Origin: Fodinicurvata sp. EGI_FJ10296
GTDB taxonomy: Bacteria > Pseudomonadota > Alphaproteobacteria > DSM-16000 > Inquilinaceae
NCBI RefSeq assembly: GCF_040712075.1
Contig: NZ_JBFCVL010000005.1
Coordinates: 453,012-517,011 of the forward strand
Length of the DNA: 64,000 bases
Direction: 5' to 3'
The notes beneath the pieces were generated by a model, which did no database searches, was not told the DNA's origin, and saw only the letters and a list, made by a program, of their open reading frames with translations. The position numbers and the translations under genes are program-made. This document shows positions 17,101-27,175 of the stretch, piece after piece (position 1 is the first letter of the stretch; each line of letters starts with the position of its first letter).

Positions 17101-17965
17101 GCCTCAGGGCCGCCAGAGCCTGCCGGGCCGCCGCAAGGGCTATACGCAAAAGGCGGTGGTCGGTGGCCACAAGGTCTATCTGCGTACGGGCGAGTACGAC
17201 GACGGCAAGCTGGGCGAGATCTTCATCGACATGCACAAGGAAGGTGCCGCCTTCCGCAGTCTGATGAACAACTTCGCCATCGCGGTGTCGATCGGGCTGC
17301 AATACGGCGTGCCGCTTGAGGAATTCGTCGAGGCGTTCACCTTCACCCGGTTCGAGCCCGCAGGACCGGTGCAGGGCAACGACGCCATCAAGATGGCGAC
17401 GTCGATCCTGGACTATATGTTCCGCGAGCTGGCGGTGTCCTATCTGGGCCGTCACGATCTGGCCCATGTCCAGACCGACGACCTGATGCCCGACAGCATG
17501 GGCACCGGCGAGCAGCAGTCCGAGATGAACCCGGAAATGACCGAGGTCAGCCGCAAGATCGACGAGACGCTGCAGCGCATTGCCTCGACCGGGTATACCC
17601 GCGGCAACCATCTGCGGGTGCTCGATGGCGGTAATGATGGAAGCCGGGACGGCAGCCGGGATCGCGACGAGGTAAAGAGCCGGGCGACCGGTACCGACGG
17701 CCCGACGGCCTATTCGACCACGACGATCTCGACCGAACGAGTCGACGCCACGGTCTCTCGCCGGGAGGAAGGCCCCGCATCAGGCGCCAGCACCACCACA
17801 TCCGCCAGCGTCTCCGCCGCGTCACAACGGCGCCAGGACATGCTGATGGCCCGCGCCAAGGGCTATGAAGGCGACCCCTGCCCGGAATGCCAGAACATGA
17901 CTCTGGTCAGAAACGGCACCTGCCTGAAATGCGATACCTGCGGCGGTACGACGGGCTGCAGCTGA
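14165..17965 (+). CDS. nrdJ: Adenosylcobalamin-dependent (class II) ribonucleoside-diphosphate reductase
   Basis: 1266 residues from ATG 14165 ([12 protein letters not shown]). It reduces ribonucleotides using AdoCbl to make the active-site thiyl radical and so works with or without oxygen. Seen are the N-terminal segment typical of the long alphaproteobacterial NrdJ ([23 protein letters not shown]), the barrel with [22 protein letters not shown] and [22 protein letters not shown], and a C-terminal zinc-ribbon-like end (CPECQN...CLKCDTCGG). A Ser/Thr-rich linker at about residues 1160-1220 precedes the ribbon. The NrdR boxes upstream indicate repression by NrdR. No cobalamin riboswitch is evident upstream. 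Confidence 0.97.
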   Translation: MRIDRRFTADIHADGKDVYDGIPFRKGSSEIRNPNGSVVFRQTDIDVPEDWSQVACDIIAQKYFRKAGVPARLKPVPEDGVPEWLWRSTADTKALAHLPEDQRYVGETTATQVFDRMAGTWTYWGWKGGYFNTEDDAKAYRDEMRYMLARQMAAPNSPQWFNTGLHWAYGIDGPAQGHYYVDHKTGEVLRSTSAYERPQPHACFIQSIQDDLVNEGGIMDLWVREARLFKYGSGTGSNFSSLRAEGEPLSGGGRSSGLMSFLKIGDRAAGAIKSGGTTRRAAKMVSVDVDHPDIEAYIDWKVVEEQKVAALVAGSKLADRHLNAIMDACHGRGDGTIGNQGDERFDPKANPALKASIKAARKMMIPDNYIQRVIQFARQGYDDIEFRVYDTDWDSEAYLTVAGQNSNNSVRLSQDFLEQVLADGEWALTRRTDGKVAKTIQARDLWEKIGHAAWASADPGLQFDTTINEWHTCPESGRIKASNPCSEYMFLDDTACNLASMNLMQFRTPNGGIDVDAYRHACRLWTVTLEIAVLMAQFPSKEIAQRSYDYRTLGLGYANLGGLLMATGYSYDSDEGRAIAASLTAIMTGVAYATSAEMAGELGPFPGYEQNREAMLRVMRNHRRAAYGEIEGYEALSVTPVPLKAGECPQAELGKAARHAWDEALELGEVHGYRNAQSTVIAPTGTIGLVMDCDTTGIEPDFALVKFKKLAGGGYFKIINRVVPEALRCLGYGKDEVTGMIRYAVGNGTLAGAPAINHKTLTAKGFTPEALESLEAAVKSAFDIKFAFNKWTLGEAFCIDTLGIPAEKLEEVGFDMLAWLGFTRKEIENANTFACGAMTLEGAPGLKDEHLPVFDCANPCGKIGKRFLTAEAHIRMMAAAQPFISGAISKTINMPNAATVEDCKDAYMLSWRLGLKANALYRDGSKLSQPLASSIIEDDEEDADGDTFTDRLIDAPTGARAPMIAERIVERVIEKIVEKPQGRQSLPGRRKGYTQKAVVGGHKVYLRTGEYDDGKLGEIFIDMHKEGAAFRSLMNNFAIAVSIGLQYGVPLEEFVEAFTFTRFEPAGPVQGNDAIKMATSILDYMFRELAVSYLGRHDLAHVQTDDLMPDSMGTGEQQSEMNPEMTEVSRKIDETLQRIASTGYTRGNHLRVLDGGNDGSRDGSRDRDEVKSRATGTDGPTAYSTTTISTERVDATVSRREEGPASGASTTTSASVSAASQRRQDMLMARAKGYEGDPCPECQNMTLVRNGTCLKCDTCGGTTGCS

Positions 17966-18005
17966 GGCATTTCGCGCCGTTGGCGGGACGCACCCGCTAA
18001 AGCCC

Positions 18006-18034
18006 CCCGGAGGCGCTTCGAGGCGCCTTCCGGG
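18006..18034. terminator. GC-rich hairpin after nrdJ
   Basis: CCGGAGGCGC and GCGCCTTCCGG form a strong stem with one bulge around TTCGAG, 40 bp after the nrdJ stop. There is no T-run, so intrinsic termination is uncertain. The stem resembles the hairpins of the interspersed repeat family elsewhere in the window. Confidence 0.45.
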
Positions 18035-18059
18035 ACCTAATGGATGAATTCTGACTGGC

Positions 18060-18257
18060 CTAGAAAGCGCTACCCGGATTTTCGTCCCGGCAAAGAGTGC
18101 AGGACGACCCGCAAAGCTCTGGCGAAGCACATACGTTGGCTTTAACAGCTTTCAGCCGGGTCAGGGTTTTCCGGGCACTGGGGCGGTGTGGAGGCGGAAG
18201 ATCATCAATGTTCCGTTGCAGCGTCTCGATGGCGTCGTCGAGCAGTGGTCGTTTCAT
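18060..18257 (-). CDS. Small Cys-rich protein, likely FNR-controlled
   Basis: 65 residues from ATG 18257, preceded by an AAGGAC Shine-Dalgarno. The N-terminal half is helical and charged (MKRPLLDDAIETLQRNIDDL). The C-terminus holds four cysteines in the order C-x5-C-x3-C-x2-C (CASPELCGSSCTLC), which could bind a metal or Fe-S cluster. A perfect FNR-type box (18315-18328) centred 64 bp upstream, with a fair -10 (TTCTAA on this strand, near 18290-18295), supports expression at low oxygen. I recognise no named family. The Shine-Dalgarno and promoter are the main support for it being a gene. Confidence 0.55.
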   Translation of the reverse strand: MKRPLLDDAIETLQRNIDDLPPPHRPSARKTLTRLKAVKANVCASPELCGSSCTLCRDENPGSAF

Positions 18258-18314
18258 GCTGTGTCCTTGAATTTTTGGTCCGGCCCTGCTTAGAAACCTG
18301 CCCCGCCACCGGCG

Positions 18315-18328
18315 TTGATCTGAATCAA
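18315..18328. promoter_or_regulatory. FNR/FixK-type box
   Basis: TTGATCTGAATCAA matches the FNR consensus TTGAT-N4-ATCAA perfectly. Its centre is 64 bp upstream of the small Cys-rich gene (minus strand), with a -10-like TTCTAA at about the class II distance. The hydrolase gene at 18483 on the other strand is 155 bp away and is a less likely target. The following 18345-18385 stretch is unusually A/T-rich. Confidence 0.7.
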
Positions 18329-18482
18329 TTCGCTGGCACACAACCCGTTTTTAGAAAATTATTTTGATTAATAAATTTCAGGTTGCGCGTATGCGTTCGG
18401 CTGCATAACTCCATGCTTGCCAACGGATGCGCGCCTGGAGTTTTCTTCTGATCTATCGCAATGGACAGATCAGGGAACGATC

Positions 18483-19349
18483 ATGGATTGGTATCCGGGG
18501 TTCCGAACTCAGGAAGATCTCGACGCCGCTTACGATCTGGCGGCAGCCGCTCCCGACTATGCGACCTGGACCGCATTCTATCGCGACCAGAGCGCCTCGG
18601 CCCGGGACGAGTTGCCCTGCGCCCTCGGCCAGCGGTTCGGTCCGACGGTTGAGGAATATGTCGACGTGTTTCCCGCAGACAAGCCGAATGCGCCAGTCAT
18701 GGTCTACATACATGGCGGCTATTGGCGGCGTCTGAGCGCGCGGGAGTTCAGCTTTGCCGCCCGTGGGTTCACGCGCGCGGGCTTCACGACCGTCGTGACC
18801 AATTACGCCCTGTGCCCAAAGGTCACGATCAGGGAAATCACGCGCCAGAGCCGGGCCGCCCTGGCCTGGGTCTATCAATCCATTGCCGATTTCAACGGCG
18901 ACCGAAACCGCGTTTTCGTCACCGGCCATTCCGCCGGCGGCCAGCAGGCGATGCGCGTCGGCGTCACCGATTGGGCTGGCGAGTACGACCTGCCCGCCGA
19001 TCTGGTCAAAGGCGTCGTTCCGGTCAGCGGTGTCTTCGACCTGCGGCCCCTGCCCTATAGCTATTTGGCCACGGCACTGCGTCTCGACCTGGAGACCATC
19101 CGGCTTGAAAGCCCGATGCTGCATGGGCCTGCGGGCGCTCCGCCGGTTCTGCTGTCGGTCGGCGGGCAGGAGCCGGGGCCGTTCCGGCAGCAAACGCTCG
19201 ATTTTCTGAAATTGTGCCAGGACACCGGTCACGACGTCAGCTTTTTCGACCAGCCGGACCGGCACCATTTCTCGGGCATTGCCGATTTCAATGATGCCAA
19301 CGCGCCGCTGGCTCGGGCAGTTGCGGATTTCGTCGCCGCCAATTCCTAG
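18483..19349 (+). CDS. Alpha/beta hydrolase, arylformamidase-like
   Basis: 288 residues from ATG 18483 with AGGGAAC upstream. The N-terminal pattern (RTQEDLDAAYDLAAAAPDY) and YIHGGYWRRLS oxyanion segment are those of kynurenine formamidase-like esterases. The nucleophile is in VTGHSAGGQQAM, and a C-terminal PDRHHFSGI supplies the His. Arylformamidases hydrolyse N-formylkynurenine, but many members are general carboxylesterases, and no other tryptophan-degradation gene is nearby. Cytoplasmic; no signal peptide. Confidence 0.85.
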   Translation: MDWYPGFRTQEDLDAAYDLAAAAPDYATWTAFYRDQSASARDELPCALGQRFGPTVEEYVDVFPADKPNAPVMVYIHGGYWRRLSAREFSFAARGFTRAGFTTVVTNYALCPKVTIREITRQSRAALAWVYQSIADFNGDRNRVFVTGHSAGGQQAMRVGVTDWAGEYDLPADLVKGVVPVSGVFDLRPLPYSYLATALRLDLETIRLESPMLHGPAGAPPVLLSVGGQEPGPFRQQTLDFLKLCQDTGHDVSFFDQPDRHHFSGIADFNDANAPLARAVADFVAANS

Positions 19350-19410
19350 ACAGGCCTTCCGGTCACAGTCGCGAACCGGGTGCATCCGGCTCGGGGTCCC
19401 CGATCGGTCG

Positions 19411-19846
19411 GGTTTCCACCTTCTCCAATTCCCGGGCGCAGCGCGGAACGAAGTGACGCGGTGCGACCCGGGATCTCGCGCAGCAACTTACCGCCAGCGA
19501 AACGCGGGCCGAGCTTAGACGCAGAGCTGAGGTCCACACCATCAGCGCACTCGTGGCGCGTGTGGACCCCGGACAACGCTTCGCGTTTCCGGGGACAAAA
19601 TAAGGGGTGCGGCGGTTTCCACCTTCTCCAATTCCCGGGCGCGGCGCGGAACGAAGTGACGCGGTGCGACCCGGGATCTCGCGCAGCAACTTACCGCCAG
19701 CGAAACACGGGCCGAGCTTAGACGCAGAGCTGAGGTCCACACCATCAGCGCACTCGTGGCGCGTGTGGACCCCGGACAACGATTCGCGTTTCCGGGGAAA
19801 AGGTAAGGGTGCGGCGGTTTCCACCTTCTCCAATTCCCGGGTCGGC
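19411..19846. repeat. 203-bp tandem repeat, two copies plus a partial third (locus B)
   Basis: The word GGTTTCCACCTTCTCCAATT recurs at 19411, 19614 and 19816, giving two near-identical units of about 203 bp and the first 31 bp of a third. Each unit contains a hairpin (19567-19594 and 19770-19797) with arms CCCCGGA and TCCGGGG flanking an AACGC-type inner stem. The unit is the reverse complement of part of locus A at 10871-11032. It fills the gap between the hydrolase and fghA; the frames that cross it are not gene-like. The third partial copy ends at the fghA 3' end. Confidence 0.9.
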
Positions 19847-19849
19847 ACG

Positions 19850-20710
19850 CTATTTCCGCAAGTGTTCGCCGTGATAGCGGAGGTGATCCTCGATAAAGCT
19901 GGCGATAAAGAAATAGCTGTGATCATAGCCCGTCTGTCGGCGCATCATCAGCGGGTGGTCGTGCTTTTCGCACACATCCTCCAGCCGCTCTGGCTTGAGT
20001 TGTTCGTCAAGGAAACCATCGGCCTCGCCCTGATCGATGAATAGCGGCTGGCGCGGATTGCCGGCCTTTGCCCCCGCTTCGACAAGCGCGCAGGCGTCAT
20101 AGGCCTCCCATTCTTCGCGGTCGTCGCCGAGATAGGCCGTGAACGCCTTTTCGCCCCATGGACAGTCCATCGGGTTGACGATGGGCGCAAAAGCCGAGAC
20201 CGAGCGGTAGCGGCCGGGCTGGCGCAGCGCCAGCACCAGCGCGCCATGGCCGCCCATGGAATGCCCGCTGATCGCGGCGCGCATCGGATCGACCGGCAGC
20301 AAACCGCCGACCACGTCCGGCAACTCCGCCGCCACATAGTCGAACATCCGGTAGTGCCGGGACCACGGCTCGCGGGTCGCATTCACGTAGAAACCCGCCC
20401 CCGACCCCAGATCGTAGCTGTCATGTTCGCCCGGCAGATCGGTGCCGCGCGGGCTGGTGTCCGGGCAGACGATTGCGATACCGAGGTCCGCCGCCACCCG
20501 ATGGGCGCCGGCCTTCTGCATGAAATTCTCGTCGGTGCAGGTCAGGCCGGACAGCCACCAGAAGACCGGTACGGTTTCGGTTTCCGCCTGCGGGGGAAGA
20601 AAGGCGGCGAAGGTCATGTCGCAGTTCAGCACTTCGGATCGGTGGCTGAACCGCCGGTGCCATCCGCCGAAGCTCCTGTTTTCCGAGACAAGGTCGGGGG
20701 TCGCGGTCAT
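19850..20710 (-). CDS. fghA: S-formylglutathione hydrolase
   Basis: 286 residues. Esterase D family features are WWLSGLTCTDENFMQKAGA, CPDTSPRG, GSGAGFYVNAT, SGHSMGGHGAL with the nucleophile Ser, and GYDHSYFFI with the catalytic His. It hydrolyses S-formylglutathione to formate and glutathione. It follows the S-(hydroxymethyl)glutathione dehydrogenase gene by 24 bp on the same strand, making the standard two-step formaldehyde detoxification operon. Confidence 0.96.
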   Translation of the reverse strand: MTATPDLVSENRSFGGWHRRFSHRSEVLNCDMTFAAFLPPQAETETVPVFWWLSGLTCTDENFMQKAGAHRVAADLGIAIVCPDTSPRGTDLPGEHDSYDLGSGAGFYVNATREPWSRHYRMFDYVAAELPDVVGGLLPVDPMRAAISGHSMGGHGALVLALRQPGRYRSVSAFAPIVNPMDCPWGEKAFTAYLGDDREEWEAYDACALVEAGAKAGNPRQPLFIDQGEADGFLDEQLKPERLEDVCEKHDHPLMMRRQTGYDHSYFFIASFIEDHLRYHGEHLRK

Positions 20711-20734
20711 CGCCGGTATCCTTTTATGGATGTA

Positions 20735-21958
<1,224 letters not shown>

Positions 21959-22768
21959 TCACTGAGCGACACGCATCCGCGCCGTGGTTGCCAGACCATG
22001 TTCGCCAAAACCGATCAGGCTGACGCGATAGCTGTCATCGGCCTCGCGGTAGGCAAATCGGACCGCCGTCGGCTGGCCGGCTTCTGTGCCGTCGGCAACG
22101 GGCGGAACATCGAGAACGAAGCTCTCCCGCGCCAGCAGATGCTCCAGGGTCACCATCGGTTCGAGGAAGATATACTGCCCGCCATAGTACCCCAGGATCA
22201 TGGTTGCATCGAACGGGTTCTCCGACTGGATCTCGTCCAGGGCGGCCGCATGATACCCCATTGCCGGAACACAGGCATGGGGATCGTCGAGCGGCGGCAG
22301 GACATAACCGGCCGGTACGATCGCGGCGTCCGGCATCGTGGCGTCGGTGCAATCGATGGCAGCGATGGTTTCCGGGTCGTCGAAGTAGAAGTGGATGTCG
22401 AAATGCGGAACGCTGAACCGGGCCGGTGGATGGCCAAACGGCCCCCAATCGACGGAAACATGGTCGATCGACGTCGAGTCGCGAACCTCGTCGGAGAAAC
22501 GCTCCAGAGCCATGATCGTCATCGGCGGCGCGCTCGTATCGGTTGGATCGAGCGCTTCGACCATCGCCAGCGGCAGATCGAATCCGGCGATCCGAATGGT
22601 TCCGTCGTTGGTGGTTTCGTCCCAGACCGCCACGGTGCCGACGGGCATCCCGGCCGCATCGTGGCCGCTGGCCAGGTGTGTGGCGGCGATCGTCAGCGCG
22701 AAGACGGAAATCGCCATGGCCGATACGGTGGCCGTCCCAATCCCTCTTCTTGTTTTTCTCGCGTCCAT
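21959..22768 (-). CDS. Secreted protein, TTHB210/DUF5602-like
   Basis: 269 residues with an N-terminal signal peptide (ATVSAMAISVFALTIAATHLASG). The mature part has PHFDIHFYFDD, IDCTDATMPDAAIVPAGYVLPP and AMGYHA, reminiscent of the TTHB210-like/DUF5602 domain, a metal-binding or unknown-function domain with paired histidines. Family naming is tentative. It stands alone, 115 bp from frmA and downstream of ppsA on the same strand. Confidence 0.7.
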   Translation of the reverse strand: MDARKTRRGIGTATVSAMAISVFALTIAATHLASGHDAAGMPVGTVAVWDETTNDGTIRIAGFDLPLAMVEALDPTDTSAPPMTIMALERFSDEVRDSTSIDHVSVDWGPFGHPPARFSVPHFDIHFYFDDPETIAAIDCTDATMPDAAIVPAGYVLPPLDDPHACVPAMGYHAAALDEIQSENPFDATMILGYYGGQYIFLEPMVTLEHLLARESFVLDVPPVADGTEAGQPTAVRFAYREADDSYRVSLIGFGEHGLATTARMRVAQ

Positions 22769-22931
22769 TTCAGTGATCCCTTGACGAAATAATCCGCCTC
22801 AAAACTCCCGGGTTGTGCTCCCCAGGGAGCCGGGCCAGCAATTCCACACCGAATGGCCAGCCGGAATCAAGTGAGCTTAAGGGGGACGAATCTGCCTTCA
22901 GCCGGGTGCCATTTCCACTTTGACGCCGTTT

Positions 22932-25328
22932 TCAAGCTGATGACTGCCCCTCGGCGTCGGCAACGATCCGCTTGACCGAAACGAAGCTGTCCGGCGTTAC
23001 CGATATCGAGTCGATTCCACATGCCACGAGGAAGGCGGCAAACTCCGGATGATCGCTGGGTGCCTGGCCGCAGAGCCCGATCTTGATGCCGGCCTTGTGA
23101 GCACCCTTGATCGCGCGCTCGATCATCCATGTCACAGCCGGATCGCGTTCATCGAACACGCCGGACAGGGCATCGCTATCGCGGTCGACGCCGAGAACCA
23201 GTTGCGTCAGATCGTTGCTGCCGATGGAAAAGCCGTCGAACCGGCGGGCGAATTCCTCGGCCCGAATGACGTTGGATGGAATTTCGCACATCATATAGAC
23301 CTGCAATCCGTCGCGCCCGCGCTCCAGACCGTTCTCGGCCATCACACGCAGCACGCCGTCGGCCTCCTCCGGCGTTCGGCAGAACGGGATCATCACCACG
23401 ACATTGGTGAAACCCATGTCGGTGCGAAGACGCCGGATGGCCTGGCATTCCAGCGCGAAGCCCTCGCGGTAGCGGTCGCTGTCGTAGCGCGATGCGCCCC
23501 GGAACCCCAGCATCGGATTTTCCTCGTGCGGCTCGAAGCCGGCGCCACCCAGCAGGTTCGCGTATTCGTTGGTTTTGAAATCGCTCATCCGGACGATTAC
23601 GGGGTTCGGATACGCCACGGCCGCGATCCGGGACAGCCCCTTGGACAGCCGGTCGACGAAGTATTCCGCGCCGCTTTCATAGCCCGCGATCAGGTCGGCG
23701 ATCGCCGAACGGGCTTCTTTATCGACCTGCTCGGGATGGATCAGCGCCATGGGATGCGCCTTGATCGCATTGGAAACGACGAACTCCATCCGCGCGAGAC
23801 CGACGCCGTCGGCCGGCAAGCGCCACCAGCGCATCGCAGCCGCCGGGTTGCCGATGTTCAGCATGACCCGGGTTTTGGTCGCCGGGATATCACCGATGGC
23901 GATTTCCTCGACCGAGATATCGCCGAACCCTTCGTAAACCGTGCCGACATCGCCCTCGGCACAGCACACCGTGACGTCCTGCTGGTCATGCAGCAGCTTG
24001 GTGGCATTGCCGGTGCCGACGATCGCGGGCAAGCCGAGCTCGCGGCTGACGATCGCGGCGTGCGAGGTGCGGCCGCCATGGTCGGTGACGATCGCCGCCG
24101 CCTTTTTCATGATCGGCACCCAGTCCGGATCGGTGGTGTCTGTTACCAGCACGGAACCCTCGACGAACCGGTCAATCTCCTTGACGTCGCGGATCAGGCA
24201 GACACGGCCGGTGACGATCTGGTCGCCGATACTAAGGCCAGTCGCCAGCGTCTCGCCCCGATTGTCCAGGCTATAGCTTTTGAGAACCTCGGCCCCCCGG
24301 CGTGACTGCACCGTCTCCGGCCGGGCCTGAACGATATAAAGCGGGCCGCCGCGGCCTTCGCGGGCCCATTCCATATCCATCGGCATGCCGTAATGGTCTT
24401 CGATGATGCAGGCCCAACGCGCCAGAGCGACGATCTCGTCGTCGTTCAGGACATAGCGCCGCCGCTCGGCCTCCGAGGTCGGGACGGTCCGCGTTGGTTT
24501 GCCGTCGGAAGCGGGATCGCCGCTGCCGGCATAGATCATCTTGCGGTCCTTGGCGCCAAGCCGCCGCTCGATGATCGGCGACAGCGCCGGGTCGGACAAC
24601 AGCGGCTTGAAGACCTGATATTCGTCGGGGTCGACAGCGCCTTGCACGACCGTCTCTCCCAGCCCCCAGGCGCCAGTGATCAGGACGACGCTGTCGAAAC
24701 CGGTTTCGGTGTCAATGGAGAACATCACGCCGGCGCCGCCCTTGTCGGCCCGCACCATCTTCTGGACGCCGACCGACAGCGCGATCTTCATATGATCGAA
24801 GTCTTTGGCCTTGCGATAGCTGATCGCCCGATCGGTGAACAGCGACGCATAACAGCGGCGGCAGGCGTCGAGCACGGCCGCCTCGCCGGCGATATTCAGA
24901 TAGCTTTCCTGCTGTCCCGCGAAACTGGCGTCGGGCAGATCTTCCGCCGTCGCGCTGGAGCGCACGGCCACCGCCGTATCGGTCTCGCCGGTTCTTTTGC
25001 CCAGTTCGCGATAGGCGCCGAGAATCGCTTCGGCGCTTTCGGGGGGCCAATCGCCGTGCACGATCGCTGACCGGATCATCCGGCCGATTTCGGCCAGCGA
25101 TTTCTTGCCCGCCTCCCAATCGGAAAGCGCGCCGCGGATCGTTTCGGTGAGCGTGTTATGCTCGATGAACCGCCAATACGCATCGGCCGTCGTCGCGAAA
25201 CCCGGTGGGATCGGAACTCCCTTGGCCGCCAGGTTGCGCGTCATCTCGCCCAGCGACGCATTCTTGCCGCCGACGACGGCGACCTGCTCGCGGTCGATGT
25301 CATCGAACCACAATACGGAATTGGCCAT
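22932..25328 (-). CDS. ppsA: Phosphoenolpyruvate synthase
   Basis: 798 residues from ATG 25328 (MANSVLWFDDIDREQVAVVGGKNASLGEM). The frame continues upstream, but the family start is here and a GAGGGGGATC Shine-Dalgarno precedes it. The ATP-grasp part (SSATAEDLPDASFAGQQESYLN), phosphohistidine motif GGRTSHAAIVSRELG and PEP-binding C-terminus (GSNDLTQLVLGVDRD, LCGQAPSDHPEFA) are in order. It makes PEP from pyruvate and ATP for gluconeogenesis. A perfect FNR box at 25404-25417 with a -10 (TTATCC, 25383-25378) suggests induction at low oxygen. Confidence 0.97.
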   Translation of the reverse strand: MANSVLWFDDIDREQVAVVGGKNASLGEMTRNLAAKGVPIPPGFATTADAYWRFIEHNTLTETIRGALSDWEAGKKSLAEIGRMIRSAIVHGDWPPESAEAILGAYRELGKRTGETDTAVAVRSSATAEDLPDASFAGQQESYLNIAGEAAVLDACRRCYASLFTDRAISYRKAKDFDHMKIALSVGVQKMVRADKGGAGVMFSIDTETGFDSVVLITGAWGLGETVVQGAVDPDEYQVFKPLLSDPALSPIIERRLGAKDRKMIYAGSGDPASDGKPTRTVPTSEAERRRYVLNDDEIVALARWACIIEDHYGMPMDMEWAREGRGGPLYIVQARPETVQSRRGAEVLKSYSLDNRGETLATGLSIGDQIVTGRVCLIRDVKEIDRFVEGSVLVTDTTDPDWVPIMKKAAAIVTDHGGRTSHAAIVSRELGLPAIVGTGNATKLLHDQQDVTVCCAEGDVGTVYEGFGDISVEEIAIGDIPATKTRVMLNIGNPAAAMRWWRLPADGVGLARMEFVVSNAIKAHPMALIHPEQVDKEARSAIADLIAGYESGAEYFVDRLSKGLSRIAAVAYPNPVIVRMSDFKTNEYANLLGGAGFEPHEENPMLGFRGASRYDSDRYREGFALECQAIRRLRTDMGFTNVVVMIPFCRTPEEADGVLRVMAENGLERGRDGLQVYMMCEIPSNVIRAEEFARRFDGFSIGSNDLTQLVLGVDRDSDALSGVFDERDPAVTWMIERAIKGAHKAGIKIGLCGQAPSDHPEFAAFLVACGIDSISVTPDSFVSVKRIVADAEGQSSA

Positions 25329-25377
25329 GGGATCCCCCTCGCGCCTTGCAAACCGACTATTCGGGTGTGAGGTCAAA

Positions 25378-25417
25378 GGATAACCAATGCAGTCGCGCCG
25401 TCGTTGATACAGATCAA
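25378..25417 (-). promoter_or_regulatory. FNR-box promoter of ppsA
   Basis: TTGATACAGATCAA (25404-25417) is a perfect FNR-type site. On the minus strand a TTATCC hexamer at 25383-25378 lies within 2 nt of the class II -10 place, giving a predicted start about 40 nt before the ppsA ATG. The site is also 84 bp upstream of the MFS gene on the plus strand, so joint control is possible. Confidence 0.65.
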
Positions 25418-25500
25418 CGGCTTGGAACCCATTGGCGACAGGCGTACAACACACACTCGCGTCACCTCGTGGCACCTTGCTCGCTGATACCGGAAACTCC

Positions 25501-26709
25501 ATGACGACCGAAGACCTCAAGACAAGCAGTCCCCGGGGAGGATTGATGCTGATCCTCGGAACGGTGACCGGCATTCAGGCTTTGGCCAGCCTCGCCGTTC
25601 TGGCCCTGGCAACGGTGGCGCCGGTCGCGTCGGCCAGTTTCGGCATTGGCGCCGAGATGATCGGCTATCAGGTCAGCCTGATGTATATCGCGGCGTCGTC
25701 CACTTCAGCCGTCGGCGGAACACTGGTGCGGCGGTGGGGCGCAGGTACTGTCAGCCAGGTGACACTACTGGTCGGGATTGTCGGCGTCCTGGGTGTCGCC
25801 AGCGCCAACCTCGTTCTGCTGGTCATCGGATCGCTGTTGATCGGCATCGCCTATGGCTTGCCCAATCCGGCCGCGTCCCATCTGCTGTTCAAGGCGACCC
25901 CGTCTCATCTGCGGAACTTCGTGTTTTCGCTCAAGCAGACCGGCGTCCCGATCGGCGGCATCCTGGCGGGCTTGCTGCTGCCGGCGGTGACGGTGCTGGC
26001 CGGCTGGCAGGCGGCGATGATCACGACGGCGGCCCTGCTGGGCCTGCTGGCCATCGCGATGATACCACTGCGCGCCCGCTGGGACACCGACCGCGACCCA
26101 TCCGCCCGAATATCGGGTTCCCTGCTCGATGGCATCCTGCTGATCTGGCGCCTGCGGGCTCTTCGCGGACTTGCAATCATGGGATTCTGCTTCGCCGCGC
26201 TACAGTTGTCGCTGCTGACCTTCGTCATCACCATGCTGGTTAAGGATCTGGGCTGGTCGCTGGTACTGGCGGGCGGCGTCGTCGCCATCATGCAGGTGTT
26301 CGGCGCCGGCGGGCGCATCGTCTGGGGGGTGGTTGCCGACCGTCTGGGTAACGGACGTTACGTTCTCGGCATTATCGGGCTTCTGTCCTGCGTTGCCACG
26401 CTGGTGACCGCGATGCTGGCCCCCTACTGGCCGATTTGGGCCGTCGCGGCTCTGCTGTGCTTTTTCGGCATCTGCTCGATCGGCTGGAACGGCGTTTTTC
26501 TGGCCGAGGTCGCCCGCCTGGCCAATCGCAACGAGGTCGGAACCGCAACCGGTGGCGCGTTGTCGCTCACCTTTCTGGGTGTGGTGCTTGCACCGTCGCT
26601 GTTCTCTACCGTCTATCCTCTCACCGGCGCCTATACCACGACCTTCGCCCTCATGACGATCTTTCCAGCCATTGGGACTATTGCACTCATCGTCTTTCGC
26701 CCTCGTTAA
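25501..26709 (+). CDS. MFS transporter
   Basis: 402 residues from ATG 25501. Twelve hydrophobic segments and an MFS layout are visible, with GIGAEMIGYQVSLMYIAASS at helices 1-2, IAYGLPNPAASHLLFKATP, SLKQTGVPIGGILAGLLLPA at helix 5, and GRIVWGVVADRLGNGR in the second half. The PxxxS-LKQTG type of helix 5 is common in CynX/NNP-like and sugar or organic-anion carriers. Substrate unknown. It is divergent from ppsA. Confidence 0.87.
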   Translation: MTTEDLKTSSPRGGLMLILGTVTGIQALASLAVLALATVAPVASASFGIGAEMIGYQVSLMYIAASSTSAVGGTLVRRWGAGTVSQVTLLVGIVGVLGVASANLVLLVIGSLLIGIAYGLPNPAASHLLFKATPSHLRNFVFSLKQTGVPIGGILAGLLLPAVTVLAGWQAAMITTAALLGLLAIAMIPLRARWDTDRDPSARISGSLLDGILLIWRLRALRGLAIMGFCFAALQLSLLTFVITMLVKDLGWSLVLAGGVVAIMQVFGAGGRIVWGVVADRLGNGRYVLGIIGLLSCVATLVTAMLAPYWPIWAVAALLCFFGICSIGWNGVFLAEVARLANRNEVGTATGGALSLTFLGVVLAPSLFSTVYPLTGAYTTTFALMTIFPAIGTIALIVFRPR

Positions 26710-26744
26710 CGATAGTTTAATTGCTATCTAATTATTTTTGGGCC
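26706..26744 (+). terminator. A/T-rich stem after the MFS gene
   Basis: GATAG and CTATC pair around an 8-nt A/T loop and are followed by TAATTATTTTT. It could end MFS transcription. The same A/T-rich stretch could instead be the promoter of the small gene at 26790. Confidence 0.3.
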
Positions 26745-26789
26745 GATGTTCTCGACCAATACAGTCGATGTTGAGCAAAGGCGACTCCA

Positions 26790-27089
26790 ATGTCCGTCAA
26801 GCTGCCGGCAATCTGGATTTTTGGCGTTCTGGCCGTCCTGTTGACCGGCCTTCGCTATCCAACAGAAGGGAGCACGGTCACCGTTGTCTTCGCCTCGCCG
26901 CCAACGGCGATGCTGGCGATCCAGCGGCTGGCGAAACTCGACGCCGTTGCCGTGGGCACTTCGGCCACCGGCCGCTTCGTCACCGCCCGGTTCGATGCAA
27001 CGCCGTCGCCGGGTGCCCTTCGGTCCGCCGGAATTCTCCTCGTCCTGCCCGGCGGGGGCGCGGGATGCCGAGGCGGGGCTGAAGCCTGA
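26790..27089 (+). CDS. Small membrane-anchored protein of unknown function
   Basis: 99 residues. One N-terminal hydrophobic helix ([17 protein letters not shown]) is followed by [20 protein letters not shown], a strand-helix element seen in short alphaproteobacterial proteins of unknown role, and an Ala/Gly-rich end. No catalytic motif. It lies 86 bp before the chemoreceptor gene on the same strand and could be co-transcribed. Confidence 0.6.
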   Translation: MSVKLPAIWIFGVLAVLLTGLRYPTEGSTVTVVFASPPTAMLAIQRLAKLDAVAVGTSATGRFVTARFDATPSPGALRSAGILLVLPGGGAGCRGGAEA

Positions 27090-27175
27090 CCCGAATTTCT
27101 TGCCCGGGTATTCTGAAGCCATCCTGGATCTGCCGTTCCCACCGTCGCTCGTCACAGTATTGCGGAATTCGTTTC

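Noticed and set aside
14861..17611. 916-codon minus-strand frame inside nrdJ
   Set aside because: Antisense to an intact, fully conserved nrdJ.
22790..22931. Possible IS remnant downstream of ppsA
   Set aside because: The minus-strand translation (ending WHPAEGRFVPLKLT) vaguely recalls sequence beside IS elements, but no inverted repeats, target duplication or transposase are seen.
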